From positions 1 through 64,000 of the forward strand of contig JBCCHB010000028.1 of assembly GCA_039028975.1 (NCBI GenBank): DNA of 64,000 bases, given 5' to 3'. The translations under genes and the position numbers were made by a program. Numbering within the stretch: the first letter of the stretch is position 1; each line of letters starts with the position of its first letter. The stretch comes from JAHBNG01 sp039028975 (GTDB taxonomy: Bacteria > Chloroflexota > Anaerolineae > Caldilineales > Caldilineaceae). The notes under the pieces are model-generated. The model had not been told where the DNA came from. It was given only the letters and a program-made list of their open reading frames with translations, and ran no database searches. Positions 17,525-26,099 of the stretch are shown here, in pieces.

Positions 17525-18433
17525 ATGCCAAACTTTCAAATCGGCTGTGGTCAGATTACTTGGCACGTCGTAAACTGGAATCTGCCAGAAGATGAACGCA
17601 TGTCGTCCGATCGGATGTTAGCAGAGATTGCGCAGGCTGGTTATGAAGGCGCACCCGCAGGACCAAGCTCGAATCAAAGTACAGAAGATGTGCTGGCCAA
17701 TCTACAAAAGCATGGTCTAAAACCGGCACCAGGTTATCTAGGGGAAGATTTTTGGGATCCGGCCAAGGAAGCCGTGATACTTGAAAAGGCAAAAGCATTT
17801 GGCAAATTTCACCAAGCGGCAGGCGTTGGCGAGGTATACGTGGCAGCTGGTGGCTTTGATGGGTATGTAACCAGCCGAGGTCTGACTCGCCGCCAAGTTT
17901 CGGGTCACGTCACGCCTGAAGACTACATGACCGATGAAGAGTTTCAACAGTTTGGTAGAGTCTTAAATCGAGTCGGTGAAATTACCCTGGAGTATGGTGT
18001 CAAAAGCTGTTTTCACAACCATGTAGCCAGCACCATCGAAACAGGCGAGGAGATCGACCGCCTCTTTTCGATGGTGGATCGTGATTTGGTCTTTATGGGA
18101 CCAGATACGGGACACTTACTCTGGGGCGGTGTGGATGTATTGGATTTTTGCCGCAAGTATGCCAACGATATCAAAACCATTCATATCAAAGATGTCAATG
18201 AAACCGTACTCAAAGAAGGTATAGCTGCTGAGTGGGGGTATGAAGAGTTCTCTGAGGCGGGTATCTGGAACGAGTTAGGCGAGGGGTGCATAGACTTCCC
18301 TGCTCTCTTTGAATTGCTAGAACAGGCTGGCTTTAATGGTTGGGTAATTGTGGAGACGGATGTGACTCAGCTCGCAACACCGTTAGAAAGCGCGATTGTG
18401 AGTCGAAATTACTTGAAGCAGGTGCTTGGCTGA
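17525..18433 (+). CDS. Sugar phosphate isomerase/epimerase (xylose-isomerase-like TIM barrel)
   Basis: AP-endonuclease-2/IolE-type TIM-barrel enzyme of 302 aa. The start MPNFQIGCGQITW and the later blocks CFHNHVAST (metal His region), MGPDTGHLLWGG (Asp/His) and TIHIKDVNE (His-x-Lys-Asp) are the metal-site strands of this family; the C-terminal WVIVETD supplies the final Glu. IolE inosose dehydratases share the overall pattern, so myo-inositol breakdown is one option; other ketose epimerases are equally possible. AAGGAG before the ATG is strong. It is monocistronic by position: hairpins lie on both sides. Confidence 0.88.
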   Translation: MPNFQIGCGQITWHVVNWNLPEDERMSSDRMLAEIAQAGYEGAPAGPSSNQSTEDVLANLQKHGLKPAPGYLGEDFWDPAKEAVILEKAKAFGKFHQAAGVGEVYVAAGGFDGYVTSRGLTRRQVSGHVTPEDYMTDEEFQQFGRVLNRVGEITLEYGVKSCFHNHVASTIETGEEIDRLFSMVDRDLVFMGPDTGHLLWGGVDVLDFCRKYANDIKTIHIKDVNETVLKEGIAAEWGYEEFSEAGIWNELGEGCIDFPALFELLEQAGFNGWVIVETDVTQLATPLESAIVSRNYLKQVLG

Positions 18434-18517
18434 TTTGGCTAGTGAATATCTCCTGGGATAGAAGAGCGATAAGAAGCTGAGGTTCAAACCCCCTATCTGT
18501 TAGAGGATGTATGCTAG

Positions 18518-18559
18518 AGCGCACTAAAGATCATCCAAGTAATCGGTCTTTAGTGCGCT
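18518..18559. terminator. Bidirectional terminator between convergent genes
   Basis: AGCGCACTAAAGA (18518-18530) is exactly complementary to 18547-18559, with a 16-base loop and a short T-run after the right arm. It lies between the convergent isomerase and OsmC-lipoprotein genes, where a shared terminator is expected. Confidence 0.7.
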
Positions 18560-18606
18560 TTCACTATACTTCTTGTGTCAGCAGGGTTGAATACTCTGAT
18601 TCCAGT

Positions 18607-19599
18607 TTAACTAGAGACCACCGTGATCTCAATCGGTGCTGCCCGCGTTAACGTTGTGTAGATGGGGCAGCGCAGTTGAAACTGCTCGCTCATCATGGTG
18701 GCCTGAGCGTCGTCAATACCTTCAGCCTCTATCTTGACTCGTAAAGCTTGGATGCGTGGATCCACTGGCTGACCTGCTACACCCCGTGGGTCAAAATCCG
18801 CTTCGACGATGGTTGTCAAATTGGCCAGAGGAATGTCCATCTCTTGGGCTACGTGCTCGAAGATAAAGCTGCCGCAGGTGGCCAAAGAGCCCAGCATGAG
18901 ATCCAATGGGTTGCGTTCCTCATTAGGGCCTTGCAGTGGCGGGACAGAATCGATGACGAAGTGATTCCCGCGCGCGCTGACGATGGCGCGACCAGGCTGA
19001 TTGGAGAGTTGAGCTGTAATCCTGGCGGTGGCTAACCCTTCTGCTGCTGCCGTTGGTGCTTGATCGCCTACGGTAATTTCAATATCTGACGATCGAGATA
19101 GAGTCGTGTAGATTGGGCAACGCCCAGTAAAGTGTTCGACCAATTGGTTCATCTGCTCGCTATTTGCATCCCCCAGATCTAAGTGTACTCGCACGGCTTG
19201 AATGCGTGGATCTGTACCTGAGCCAGCTACACCGCTCGGATCCAGGTCTCCTTCGACGGTGGCCAATACACTACCAAGCGGAATTTCCAATTCCTGCGCT
19301 GCACGTTCAGCCACAAAGAGACCACAAGTTCCCAGCGCACCGAGCATCATATCCATTGGATTTAGTTCTTCGTTTGGCCCTGCAAGTGGCGGTATAGAGT
19401 CGACGATAAAGTGATTACCCCGGGCGCTGACAATGGCGCGACCAGGCTGATTGGAGAGTTGGGCACTCACCGTCGCAGTCGCCAATTGGGGTCCTTCTGA
19501 CGGAGCTTGGACTTGCTCGAGTGGCACACAAGCACTAAGCAATATAGCCGATAAAAGTAGCGGAAAAATGGTCAATCGACATAGATGTTGAAGTTTCAT
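18607..19599 (-). CDS. Lipoprotein with two tandem OsmC-like domains
   Basis: OsmC/Ohr-fold proteins reduce organic hydroperoxides with two cysteines. This 330-aa protein has a signal peptide with lipobox LLSAC (start taken at the ATG at 19599 because an AGGAG lies just before it; an upstream ATG would include that site). Two OsmC domains of ~140 residues follow. Each opens with SNQPGRAIVSARGNHF, has the first Cys in LGTCG or LATCG on the central helix, and the second Cys in CPIYTTL near its end. Both Cys pairs are intact. Each repeat also has the NPxDxMLG helix motif. Known OsmC proteins are cytoplasmic and single-domain (dimers form the active site), so a secreted tandem form would carry the dimer in one chain. 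Peroxide defence at the cell surface is inferred. Confidence 0.85.
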   Translation of the reverse strand: MKLQHLCRLTIFPLLLSAILLSACVPLEQVQAPSEGPQLATATVSAQLSNQPGRAIVSARGNHFIVDSIPPLAGPNEELNPMDMMLGALGTCGLFVAERAAQELEIPLGSVLATVEGDLDPSGVAGSGTDPRIQAVRVHLDLGDANSEQMNQLVEHFTGRCPIYTTLSRSSDIEITVGDQAPTAAAEGLATARITAQLSNQPGRAIVSARGNHFVIDSVPPLQGPNEERNPLDLMLGSLATCGSFIFEHVAQEMDIPLANLTTIVEADFDPRGVAGQPVDPRIQALRVKIEAEGIDDAQATMMSEQFQLRCPIYTTLTRAAPIEITVVSS

Positions 19600-19698
19600 T
19601 GTGAAAGTGACTCCTTTTTGTCTGATACTCATTGGAAAATAACTTGAGATTTAGCCTTTTAGAAGTTAGTAACGTAAAGATTTCTTGATAACGCCTCG

Positions 19699-19947
19699 TT
19701 AGTCCCTCCTTTCTTGATTTTCATTTGGTCGATTATCAGCCTCTTTGTCAAACTGGTTGCATGAGTCTTTTGACCGTTCCATCTGGATTGCAAGAAACTC
19801 AATGAGCGTCCCCCAGTCTCGAAAATGACGCGTTTCTCCGTTAAGTACGTGCTGTACTCGCCCCCGGTATTCTAAAGAATCTTCTTGTGCATCCGCTTGC
19901 CAAAGACGGAGAACGAAGAGATGCGTGTGTGGCGGTTCTTGTGTCAT
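19699..19947 (-). CDS. Small conserved-looking protein downstream of BTAD regulator
   Basis: An 82-aa frame starting at an ATG seven bases after the regulator stop, so probably translated from the same transcript. It contains HLFVLRLWQ, an EYRGRVQHVLNGE block and HFRDWGTLIEFLAI, a pattern I associate with short uncharacterised Chloroflexota proteins; no enzymatic motif is visible. The open frame extends 24 codons further upstream into the regulator gene, but those residues look like shadow sequence. The link to the regulator is by position only. Confidence 0.6.
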   Translation of the reverse strand: MTQEPPHTHLFVLRLWQADAQEDSLEYRGRVQHVLNGETRHFRDWGTLIEFLAIQMERSKDSCNQFDKEADNRPNENQERRD

Positions 19948-19954
19948 AGCAGAA

Positions 19955-22900
19955 CTATGATAACGTGGGGGGCGTTCCAAAAGCGTTCCGAAAAGCGTCA
20001 AGCTCCGTTTCGTTTTCAAAACGATGTAAGAAGGTTGGAACGTAGCAGAATCGCTGAGCGAGGAATGAGTGGGTTTTATGCAACAGTTCGGTCATGCGGT
20101 GGTCGTCAGCCGCGTGGAACGTTTGCCAGCAAGTAACATAGACCCAAAACGCTTCATGCGTGGCATCTAGTTCATAGGTCTGAATTCGATTTAGGATCGA
20201 TTCAGAGAGATGTAGGGCATGGACTAAGTCTTCCGCCGCAAGGGCAATACGTGTTAGACCTGCCAAGGGTTCAAGCCTGCGGTTCTTCTGCCCCGTTGAG
20301 CGATAGATGGCCAGGGCCTCTGTGTAAGATTCAGTCGCTGAACGCCAATCAGAGAGACCTTCGTAGGCATATCCTCTGCGCGTCAATGCATATGCCTGAT
20401 CGCGCTGAATGTTTATCTGACCTGCAATCGCAAGCGCTTGTTCAGTCTGTTTGAGCGCGCGATGTGGATCACCCTGCCAGATGTGAATCAGAGCAAGCTC
20501 ACTCAATGTCTTACCCTCACCTTGGCGATAGCCGATCTGCTGAAACAGGGTCAGTGCTTCTTCAAATTGAGTGAGGGCATCATCAAACTCGCCACGATGA
20601 GCAAGTGTATTCCCGCGATAGTTGAGGGCAAAGGCTCTATGGCGCGTAGACCCCGTCTCTTTGGCAATGGCGAGCGATTCTTCCAGACAAGCCAGGGCGG
20701 CTTCATACTCACCTAGCCGATCATGCATCATCGCCAAGTTACTAGATAGTTTGGCGATGTAGGCGCGATGACCCATCTTTTTCGCTAACGTCAATCCTCT
20801 AGTGAGATGGACTTTAGCCTCGGCGTAATCATCGTCACCCTGCTCAATGATCTGAAATCCTAGTTGGTTGCGTGCCCATATTTCGCATTCTGTATTGTCC
20901 AATTCAAGCGCAACATCAAGTGCCTGCTGACTGACCTGCTTCGCCTCTTGATGATCACCGATGTAGCTCTGTAAGGCACCGAGATGGAGCAAAACAGTCG
21001 CTTCCATCATCCGTTCACCAGCCTTTTGGGCAATTGGCAAGGCTTGTTGGAATTGATCCTCAGAGCGCAAGTAATCACCCTGGTTCCAGAAGACCGAGCC
21101 AATTTGCATGGTCCCTTTTGTCTCCTGAATGAGATCATCTGCTTCTCTGGCGGATTGAACCGCTTGATTGGCAAACTCGATCGCTCGGTTATAATCGCCC
21201 TGTCCCTCAGCACATTCAGCTTTTCGCAGGTAAACAGTGGCGCATTTTCCACTATCCTTCAACCGGCTTGCCAAGGTCATCATTTTATCTAATTCGTCCT
21301 GCTGTAAGGCTCTCTCCGTCTGTACATGGTAGACCCGTTCCATGAGTGAATGAAGTTCAAATCGTTCCAAAAACGCTTGTTGATCGACCCAGTCCAGTGC
21401 CCATGAAAAATAGGTCAATGCATCGGTATGGGCAAATTGGCTTGCAGCTCTCTCTCCTGCCATACGATAGTAGTCACGTGCTTGGGCGTGGAGGCCAGCT
21501 TGCTGATAGTGCCGAGCAATTTGAGCACTCCACTCAGCAATGTCATCTCCATAAACCCGATCCAATGCCTGGGCAATAGAATGATGATAGTGTCGGCGGC
21601 GAATGGCAGACAATTCACTGTAAGCAACATCGCGGATACGGTCATGGCTAAAGTCGTACGAATAGCCTGAGCGGTTAGAGCTTTGCTCACGAACGATACG
21701 CCGACGCCATAATTCATCCAGACTGAGCATCAGCGCACTTTCATCCATATCGCTGGCTTCTGCGAGTACTCGATATTGGAAGGAGCGCCCAATGCTGGCA
21801 GCTAACCCAGATAGCTGATAAGCCGCCGGAGACAGGCGACTTAGGCGAGAGCGGATAACATGATAGACTTTACTGGGCAGCGCCAATCCTCGTTCAACCC
21901 CAGTGGACTCATCTTTCACTCCCGCTTGATCCTGATTCGAGGAAATTCCAGGATTGGAATGATCGCTTGACGCTGATGAAGATACACCATCTGTATCGAT
22001 CATATTCCGCATCATTTCAATAGCAAAGAGCGGATTTCCTTCTGAATCCTCATATAACTTTTGAGCCATTGATGTTGACAATTGGGCATTGCCCACATGC
22101 CCAGCCAGTTCTGTGGTCTCCTCTGCATTGAGTCGCTCGAGAATGATTTCGATGAGATGAGCACTATGGCGGAGTTGGTCCAGTAGTTCTGTCAACGGGT
22201 GGTCAAAGTCCGCTTCCTCTAGACGGGCGGTACCGAGTAGCAACAGCGGCTTATCAGAAGCAAACTGCATGAGATATTGGAACCAAGAAAGGGTCTCACG
22301 ATCACACCACTGCAGGTCATCAATCCAGAGCAAGAGCGGCTGCTGCGCATCAGAAAAGGCTCGGCTCATGGCTTCAAACAGGCGCTGTCTTTGCCAACCT
22401 TCTGAGAGTGGCTGGGGGACAGGCAGGTCGCCATGTGCGTGCTGAAGATCGGGGACCAACCGCAGCAGATCGATAATCCAAATCGCTTCTAACTGCTGGT
22501 ACCGTGCGATCATTGTTTCTGTGCGCAGCCATTCGATCACTGGTGCATAGGGTAGCTCACCAGCAGCGGGAAATGAGCGGGTTTTGGCTACATCAATGCC
22601 AAGTTGACTTACCCAATAAACAAGCTCTTCGGCTAGACGCGTTTTACCAATGCCCGCCTCGCCACTGATGAGAACAAACTTTGCCTCTCCGAAGGATGCC
22701 TGACGCCAGATTGTTAGTAGCTGTTTACGTTCACGCTGGCGTCCAACCAGCTGTGTTACCTCTGTCTGATGGCGAACGGCGGACAAGTTCACCGACACTG
22801 GCTGTTCATCGACTTTTAGCAACCTTTTATAAGCCGCTGTCGTTTCTGAATGGGGTTCTACGCCCAATTCACGTTCTAGGGTAGAGACACAGAGATGGTA

Positions 22901-23545
22901 GGTACGTAGCGCGCTAGCGCGATCTCCGTTCAGCGTATGCAGCCGCACCAATTGACGATATGACTTTTCTAGCAGTGGATCCTGCTGCAATAAGAGCTCA
23001 CTGTGTCGAATGGCTGCCGGGTAATCACCTCCATCTTCTCGTAGCGTGATCAATTGGCTGAGCGCACTCAGATAGTCCTGTCGTAGACGTTCGCGGATGG
23101 GCAAGATCCAATCGTCATAGCAATCGGGCAGGAGTTCGCCCCGATAACGTCCAATCGCCTTCTCCAGCGCCGTGCAGGCTGCTTCAACGTCTCCAGCTTC
23201 AAGTACCTTTTGGGCAGCGGCTAATTGATCCTCAAATTGAGCCACGTCCAGCACATAGGACGTATCGGTGCGCCACAGAACCGTATGGTCCTCTCGAATC
23301 AGGAACTGTTGAGATTCTGGAAAGGCGTTGCGTAAATTATAAAACTGGCGACGGAGATTGGTTCTAGCCTGCTTCTCTGACGAATCTGGCCAGAAGAGGA
23401 AGGCAAGCTGGGTATTCGATAGTTGCTGTCCTGAATGCAGTAGAAGGAAACCAAGCAGCGAACGCAGCCGCTTGGTCTGAAGACCCGTTAAAATTTTGTC
23501 ATTGTATGTGAATTGACATTCACCGAGAAAGCGAATTTCCAACAT
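19955..23545 (-). CDS. BTAD-domain transcriptional regulator with AAA ATPase and TPR repeats
   Basis: Large (1196 aa) SARP/AfsR-like regulator. Residues ~1-95 form an OmpR-type winged helix (LEIRFLGECQF ... LLGFLLLHSG ... RTNLRRQFYNLR); ~100-245 are the BTAD helical domain ending in ERELGVEPHSET. A STAND/AAA ATPase follows with Walker A GEAGIGKT and Walker B LLLWIDDLQW. The C-terminal half is a run of tetratricopeptide repeats with typical AL, GD and EEAL spacing. Such proteins couple a signal sensed by TPRs to ATP-driven DNA binding. The ATG at 23545 gives the typical start MLEIRFLG; the frame extends to a TTG at 23572. It is divergent from the oxidoreductase operon across a region with a promoter/palindrome, so it may control that operon and itself. 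Confidence 0.88.
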   Translation of the reverse strand: MLEIRFLGECQFTYNDKILTGLQTKRLRSLLGFLLLHSGQQLSNTQLAFLFWPDSSEKQARTNLRRQFYNLRNAFPESQQFLIREDHTVLWRTDTSYVLDVAQFEDQLAAAQKVLEAGDVEAACTALEKAIGRYRGELLPDCYDDWILPIRERLRQDYLSALSQLITLREDGGDYPAAIRHSELLLQQDPLLEKSYRQLVRLHTLNGDRASALRTYHLCVSTLERELGVEPHSETTAAYKRLLKVDEQPVSVNLSAVRHQTEVTQLVGRQRERKQLLTIWRQASFGEAKFVLISGEAGIGKTRLAEELVYWVSQLGIDVAKTRSFPAAGELPYAPVIEWLRTETMIARYQQLEAIWIIDLLRLVPDLQHAHGDLPVPQPLSEGWQRQRLFEAMSRAFSDAQQPLLLWIDDLQWCDRETLSWFQYLMQFASDKPLLLLGTARLEEADFDHPLTELLDQLRHSAHLIEIILERLNAEETTELAGHVGNAQLSTSMAQKLYEDSEGNPLFAIEMMRNMIDTDGVSSSASSDHSNPGISSNQDQAGVKDESTGVERGLALPSKVYHVIRSRLSRLSPAAYQLSGLAASIGRSFQYRVLAEASDMDESALMLSLDELWRRRIVREQSSNRSGYSYDFSHDRIRDVAYSELSAIRRRHYHHSIAQALDRVYGDDIAEWSAQIARHYQQAGLHAQARDYYRMAGERAASQFAHTDALTYFSWALDWVDQQAFLERFELHSLMERVYHVQTERALQQDELDKMMTLASRLKDSGKCATVYLRKAECAEGQGDYNRAIEFANQAVQSAREADDLIQETKGTMQIGSVFWNQGDYLRSEDQFQQALPIAQKAGERMMEATVLLHLGALQSYIGDHQEAKQVSQQALDVALELDNTECEIWARNQLGFQIIEQGDDDYAEAKVHLTRGLTLAKKMGHRAYIAKLSSNLAMMHDRLGEYEAALACLEESLAIAKETGSTRHRAFALNYRGNTLAHRGEFDDALTQFEEALTLFQQIGYRQGEGKTLSELALIHIWQGDPHRALKQTEQALAIAGQINIQRDQAYALTRRGYAYEGLSDWRSATESYTEALAIYRSTGQKNRRLEPLAGLTRIALAAEDLVHALHLSESILNRIQTYELDATHEAFWVYVTCWQTFHAADDHRMTELLHKTHSFLAQRFCYVPTFLHRFENETELDAFRNAFGTPPTLS

Positions 23546-23576
23546 AGGCACATAAGGATGTTCGGTGGGCAAAAAT

Positions 23577-23591
23577 ACGGAGCTGAGTGTA
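23577..23591 (-). repeat. Fragment of the hairpin repeat family
   Basis: ACGGAGCTGAGTGTA matches 14 of 15 bases of the conserved end of the repeats at 31548-31581 and (in opposite orientation) 23733-23817. It lies just upstream of the BTAD gene. The rest of the unit is not recognisable here. Confidence 0.5.
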
Positions 23592-23616
23592 AAGTGCCAA
23601 TTTTAAAATATCCGTG

Positions 23617-23651
23617 TTGTCAATCGGATACATGTCGAGTATTATACTCGA
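23617..23651 (+). promoter_or_regulatory. Promoter overlapped by a perfect palindromic operator
   Basis: TTGTCA (23617-23622), a 17-base spacer and TATTAT (23640-23645) form a promoter with five of six matches in both boxes, pointing to the oxidoreductase operon. A perfect 8-1-8 palindrome, TCGAGTAT-T-ATACTCGA (23635-23651), covers the -10 box. On the minus strand the same palindrome contains an exact TATAAT facing the BTAD regulator. A repressor or activator bound here could control both directions. The boxes are seen; regulation is inferred. Confidence 0.6.
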
Positions 23652-23732
23652 TACATACCCTATTCCTGTAAAGAACTTCTATAAACAACACTGACGAAGG
23701 TTCTCTGCAATTTCTCAAGTGAGCTACGAAAC

Positions 23733-23817
23733 TATACTCAGCTCCGTTTGAAAACAGGTGTTTTCCGAAGCTCTACTAGAGTGACCAAACACCTGTTTTC
23801 AAAACGACCGCAGTATA
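23733..23817 (+). repeat. 85-bp hairpin repeat, copy 1
   Basis: Starts TATACTCAGCTCCGTTTG and ends CGACCGCAGTATA. Inside, a 17-bp perfect inverted repeat (23747-23763 with 23787-23803) surrounds a centre with CTCTACTAGAG. Copy 2 (34692-34776) has the same length and ends but a different inner stem. It lies 34 bases before the oxidoreductase ATG, so it would be transcribed in the leader of that operon. Confidence 0.8.
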
Positions 23818-23851
23818 AATTTTAGGAAAACACCAGTTTTAGGAGAAACTC

Positions 23852-24901
23852 ATGTACCAAGTAGGAATTATCGGCTGTGGTAAACCCTGGAAATCAGAAG
23901 GGGCAACCGGTTTTGGGATGTCCCACGCCCACGCTGAGGGGTACAATACGTCACCGGATGCAAAGATTGTGGCCCTTGCCGATATCGTAGAAGAAAATGC
24001 CAAGGCCTTCCAGGAATTGAGGGGCGGTGACCGCCTTTATATCAGTTACCCTGAAATGCTCAAGAAAGAGAATTTAGACATTGTCAGCATCAGTACGTGG
24101 CCCCACCTTCATGCTCAAATGGTCATTGACTGCGCAGAAGCTGGCGTGAAGGCCGTTCATTGTGAAAAGCCCATGGCCCCCACCTTTGGTGAGTGCAAAC
24201 GTATGATCCAGATCTGCAAGGATAATGGCACTCAGCTCACCTTCAATCACCAGCGTCGCTTTGGTGCACCCTTTGTAAAAACCAAAGAATTAATTGATGA
24301 AGGAGCCATTGGTGAAGTTGTGCGTATGGAAGCTACCTGCCCAGACCTCTTTGACTGGGGTACTCACTGGTTTGATATGCTCAACAAATTTAATGGTGAA
24401 GGAGAGGTTGATTGGGTCATCGGCCAGCTTGATACCCGTGACCACCGAACTGTCTTTGGCGTGACGTTAGAAGGACAAGGATTGAGCCAATTCTGCTATA
24501 AGAATGGCGTTATGGGAGTACTCATGTCTGGGGCGGGGACCGGACCGCAGCGCCTCTCAATCCGAGTGATGGGTACAGACGGGACGATTGAAATTGGGCT
24601 TAGTGAGGAGGTTCCATTACGGATGTGGGGAAAGGGTCAAAGCCAGTGGACCCCCGTAGAAATCTCTGATGGTCTGCACGGGATGGACTCGGTAAAAGCG
24701 GGCGTTCATGACCTTATTGAGTCGCTCAAGACTGGGCGAGAGCCTGAACTCTCCGGTGATAAAGCCTTCCGCGCAACTGAGATGATCTTTGCAACTTATG
24801 AATCTAGCCGACGCCGCGCCCGTATCGACTTGCCGCTGGATATCGAAGATTCGCCCCTTCATGCCATGATAGATGCTGGGGAGTTGACGATTACGAACTG
24901 A
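23852..24901 (+). CDS. Gfo/Idh/MocA family oxidoreductase
   Basis: NAD(P)-dependent sugar or inositol dehydrogenase of 349 aa. The N-terminal Rossmann fold shows VGIIGCGKPW; the conserved catalytic-lysine block is HCEKPMAPT (EKP motif), and the C-terminal domain supplies the substrate face. An insertion after the GCG motif (KSEGATGFGMSHAHAEGY) places a His-rich stretch where related enzymes bind substrate. AGGAG lies before the ATG. It heads a probable operon with a DmpA-type peptidase and a TIM-barrel isomerase. Sugar oxidation coupled to epimerisation is a common theme for such neighbours; the actual sugar is unknown. Confidence 0.9.
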   Translation: MYQVGIIGCGKPWKSEGATGFGMSHAHAEGYNTSPDAKIVALADIVEENAKAFQELRGGDRLYISYPEMLKKENLDIVSISTWPHLHAQMVIDCAEAGVKAVHCEKPMAPTFGECKRMIQICKDNGTQLTFNHQRRFGAPFVKTKELIDEGAIGEVVRMEATCPDLFDWGTHWFDMLNKFNGEGEVDWVIGQLDTRDHRTVFGVTLEGQGLSQFCYKNGVMGVLMSGAGTGPQRLSIRVMGTDGTIEIGLSEEVPLRMWGKGQSQWTPVEISDGLHGMDSVKAGVHDLIESLKTGREPELSGDKAFRATEMIFATYESSRRRARIDLPLDIEDSPLHAMIDAGELTITN

Positions 24902-24950
24902 AAGAGTTGAAGAAGCGTTTGGCCCACTGGTATGTGATTAGGTTATCAAT

Positions 24951-26003
24951 ATGAATCGAGCAAGGCTGCGAGATCTGGGCATCGGCATCGGCGATCTGCC
25001 CACCGGACCTCATAACGCCATCACTGATGTGCCTGATGTGTGGGTTGGCCACCATACCTTAATTTATGATGAGCCACGCGTTGCGCGCACTGGCGTAACC
25101 ATGGTGGTCCCACGTGCCAATCAGATCTGGGAAGATTATGCGTTTGCTGCTTGGCATTCGTTCAATGGCAATGGCGAGATGACTGGGTTGCCCTGGCTGG
25201 AAGAATCAGGAATGCTGGGATCAGCCATTGGCATTACCAATACCCACCAGGTTGGTGTCGTGCGCGATGCCCTAGTGCGTTACAGCGAAGAGCAAGGGTA
25301 CTTGGGTTCCTTTATTTTGCCCGTCGTTGCAGAAACCTATGATGGCTGGCTTAACGATATCAATGCTTTTCATGTGACTGGGGAGCACGCCTTAACTGCC
25401 CTAAAATCTGCTCGTCCTGGCCCAGTGGCTGAAGGAGGCGTTGGCGGTGGCACCGGCATGATCTGCCACGGATTCAAAGGCGGAATTGGGACCTCGTCGC
25501 GCATGGTAGAAGTTGAGGCTGGTCGCTATACGGTAGGTGTTTTGGTGCAGGCCAACTATGGCCGGCGGCAGGATTTGCGCATAGATGGAGTACCCGTAGG
25601 GCGCAGTACTCTTTTTGATGATTGGCCCGATCCCTACTACACGCCCAAGATGGATGGTTCAATCATTGTCATCATTGCTACTGATGCACCGCTCTTGCCT
25701 ATGCAATGCAAACGCCTTGCTCAACGAGCGACGGTCGGTTTGGCCCGAGCCGGTGGTACAGGACACAATGGTAGTGGAGATATCTTCTTGGCTTTTGCCA
25801 CAGGAAATCACCTACCCAAAGCTGTTTCTACCCTGAGGTCCGTTCGGATGGTTCCCCATAATCAGATGGATCTCTTCTTTCATGCAGTTGCCGACGCAAC
25901 CGAGGAGTCGATTCTCAATGCTCTTTGTGCTGCCGAGACCATGACGGGTTTCCACGGCAGGACGGTTCATGCGCTGCCCTTGGAGGCATTGAAAGGGGCG
26001 TAG
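24951..26003 (+). CDS. P1 family peptidase (DmpA/BapA-type, S58)
   Basis: Ntn-fold aminopeptidase that cleaves D- or beta-aminoacyl or ordinary N-terminal residues after self-processing. The 350-aa protein begins with the family signature RARLRDLGIGIGDLPTGPHN and ITDVPDVWVGHHT. It has the Gly-rich GGGTGMICHGFKGGIGTSSR block and the NGSGDIFLAF motif, in which Ser275 is the expected nucleophile released by cleavage of the Gly-Ser bond. No signal peptide is present. Its place between a Gfo/Idh/MocA oxidoreductase and a TIM-barrel enzyme, with a 49-base gap on one side, suggests processing of an aminoacylated or amide-linked substrate, but that is speculative. Confidence 0.9.
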   Translation: MNRARLRDLGIGIGDLPTGPHNAITDVPDVWVGHHTLIYDEPRVARTGVTMVVPRANQIWEDYAFAAWHSFNGNGEMTGLPWLEESGMLGSAIGITNTHQVGVVRDALVRYSEEQGYLGSFILPVVAETYDGWLNDINAFHVTGEHALTALKSARPGPVAEGGVGGGTGMICHGFKGGIGTSSRMVEVEAGRYTVGVLVQANYGRRQDLRIDGVPVGRSTLFDDWPDPYYTPKMDGSIIVIIATDAPLLPMQCKRLAQRATVGLARAGGTGHNGSGDIFLAFATGNHLPKAVSTLRSVRMVPHNQMDLFFHAVADATEESILNALCAAETMTGFHGRTVHALPLEALKGA

Positions 26004-26099
26004 CAACCTTACATAGTGACAAGGTTGCGTGAGCAAGTAGGTGCGGAGGGAACTACAATTCTTCCACGAATCAGGAATCACAAATCATGAGGAAATACG

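Noticed and set aside
18481..18497. GGTTCAAACCCCC resembling a tRNA T-arm
   Set aside because: No acceptor, D-arm or anticodon stem can be folded around it.
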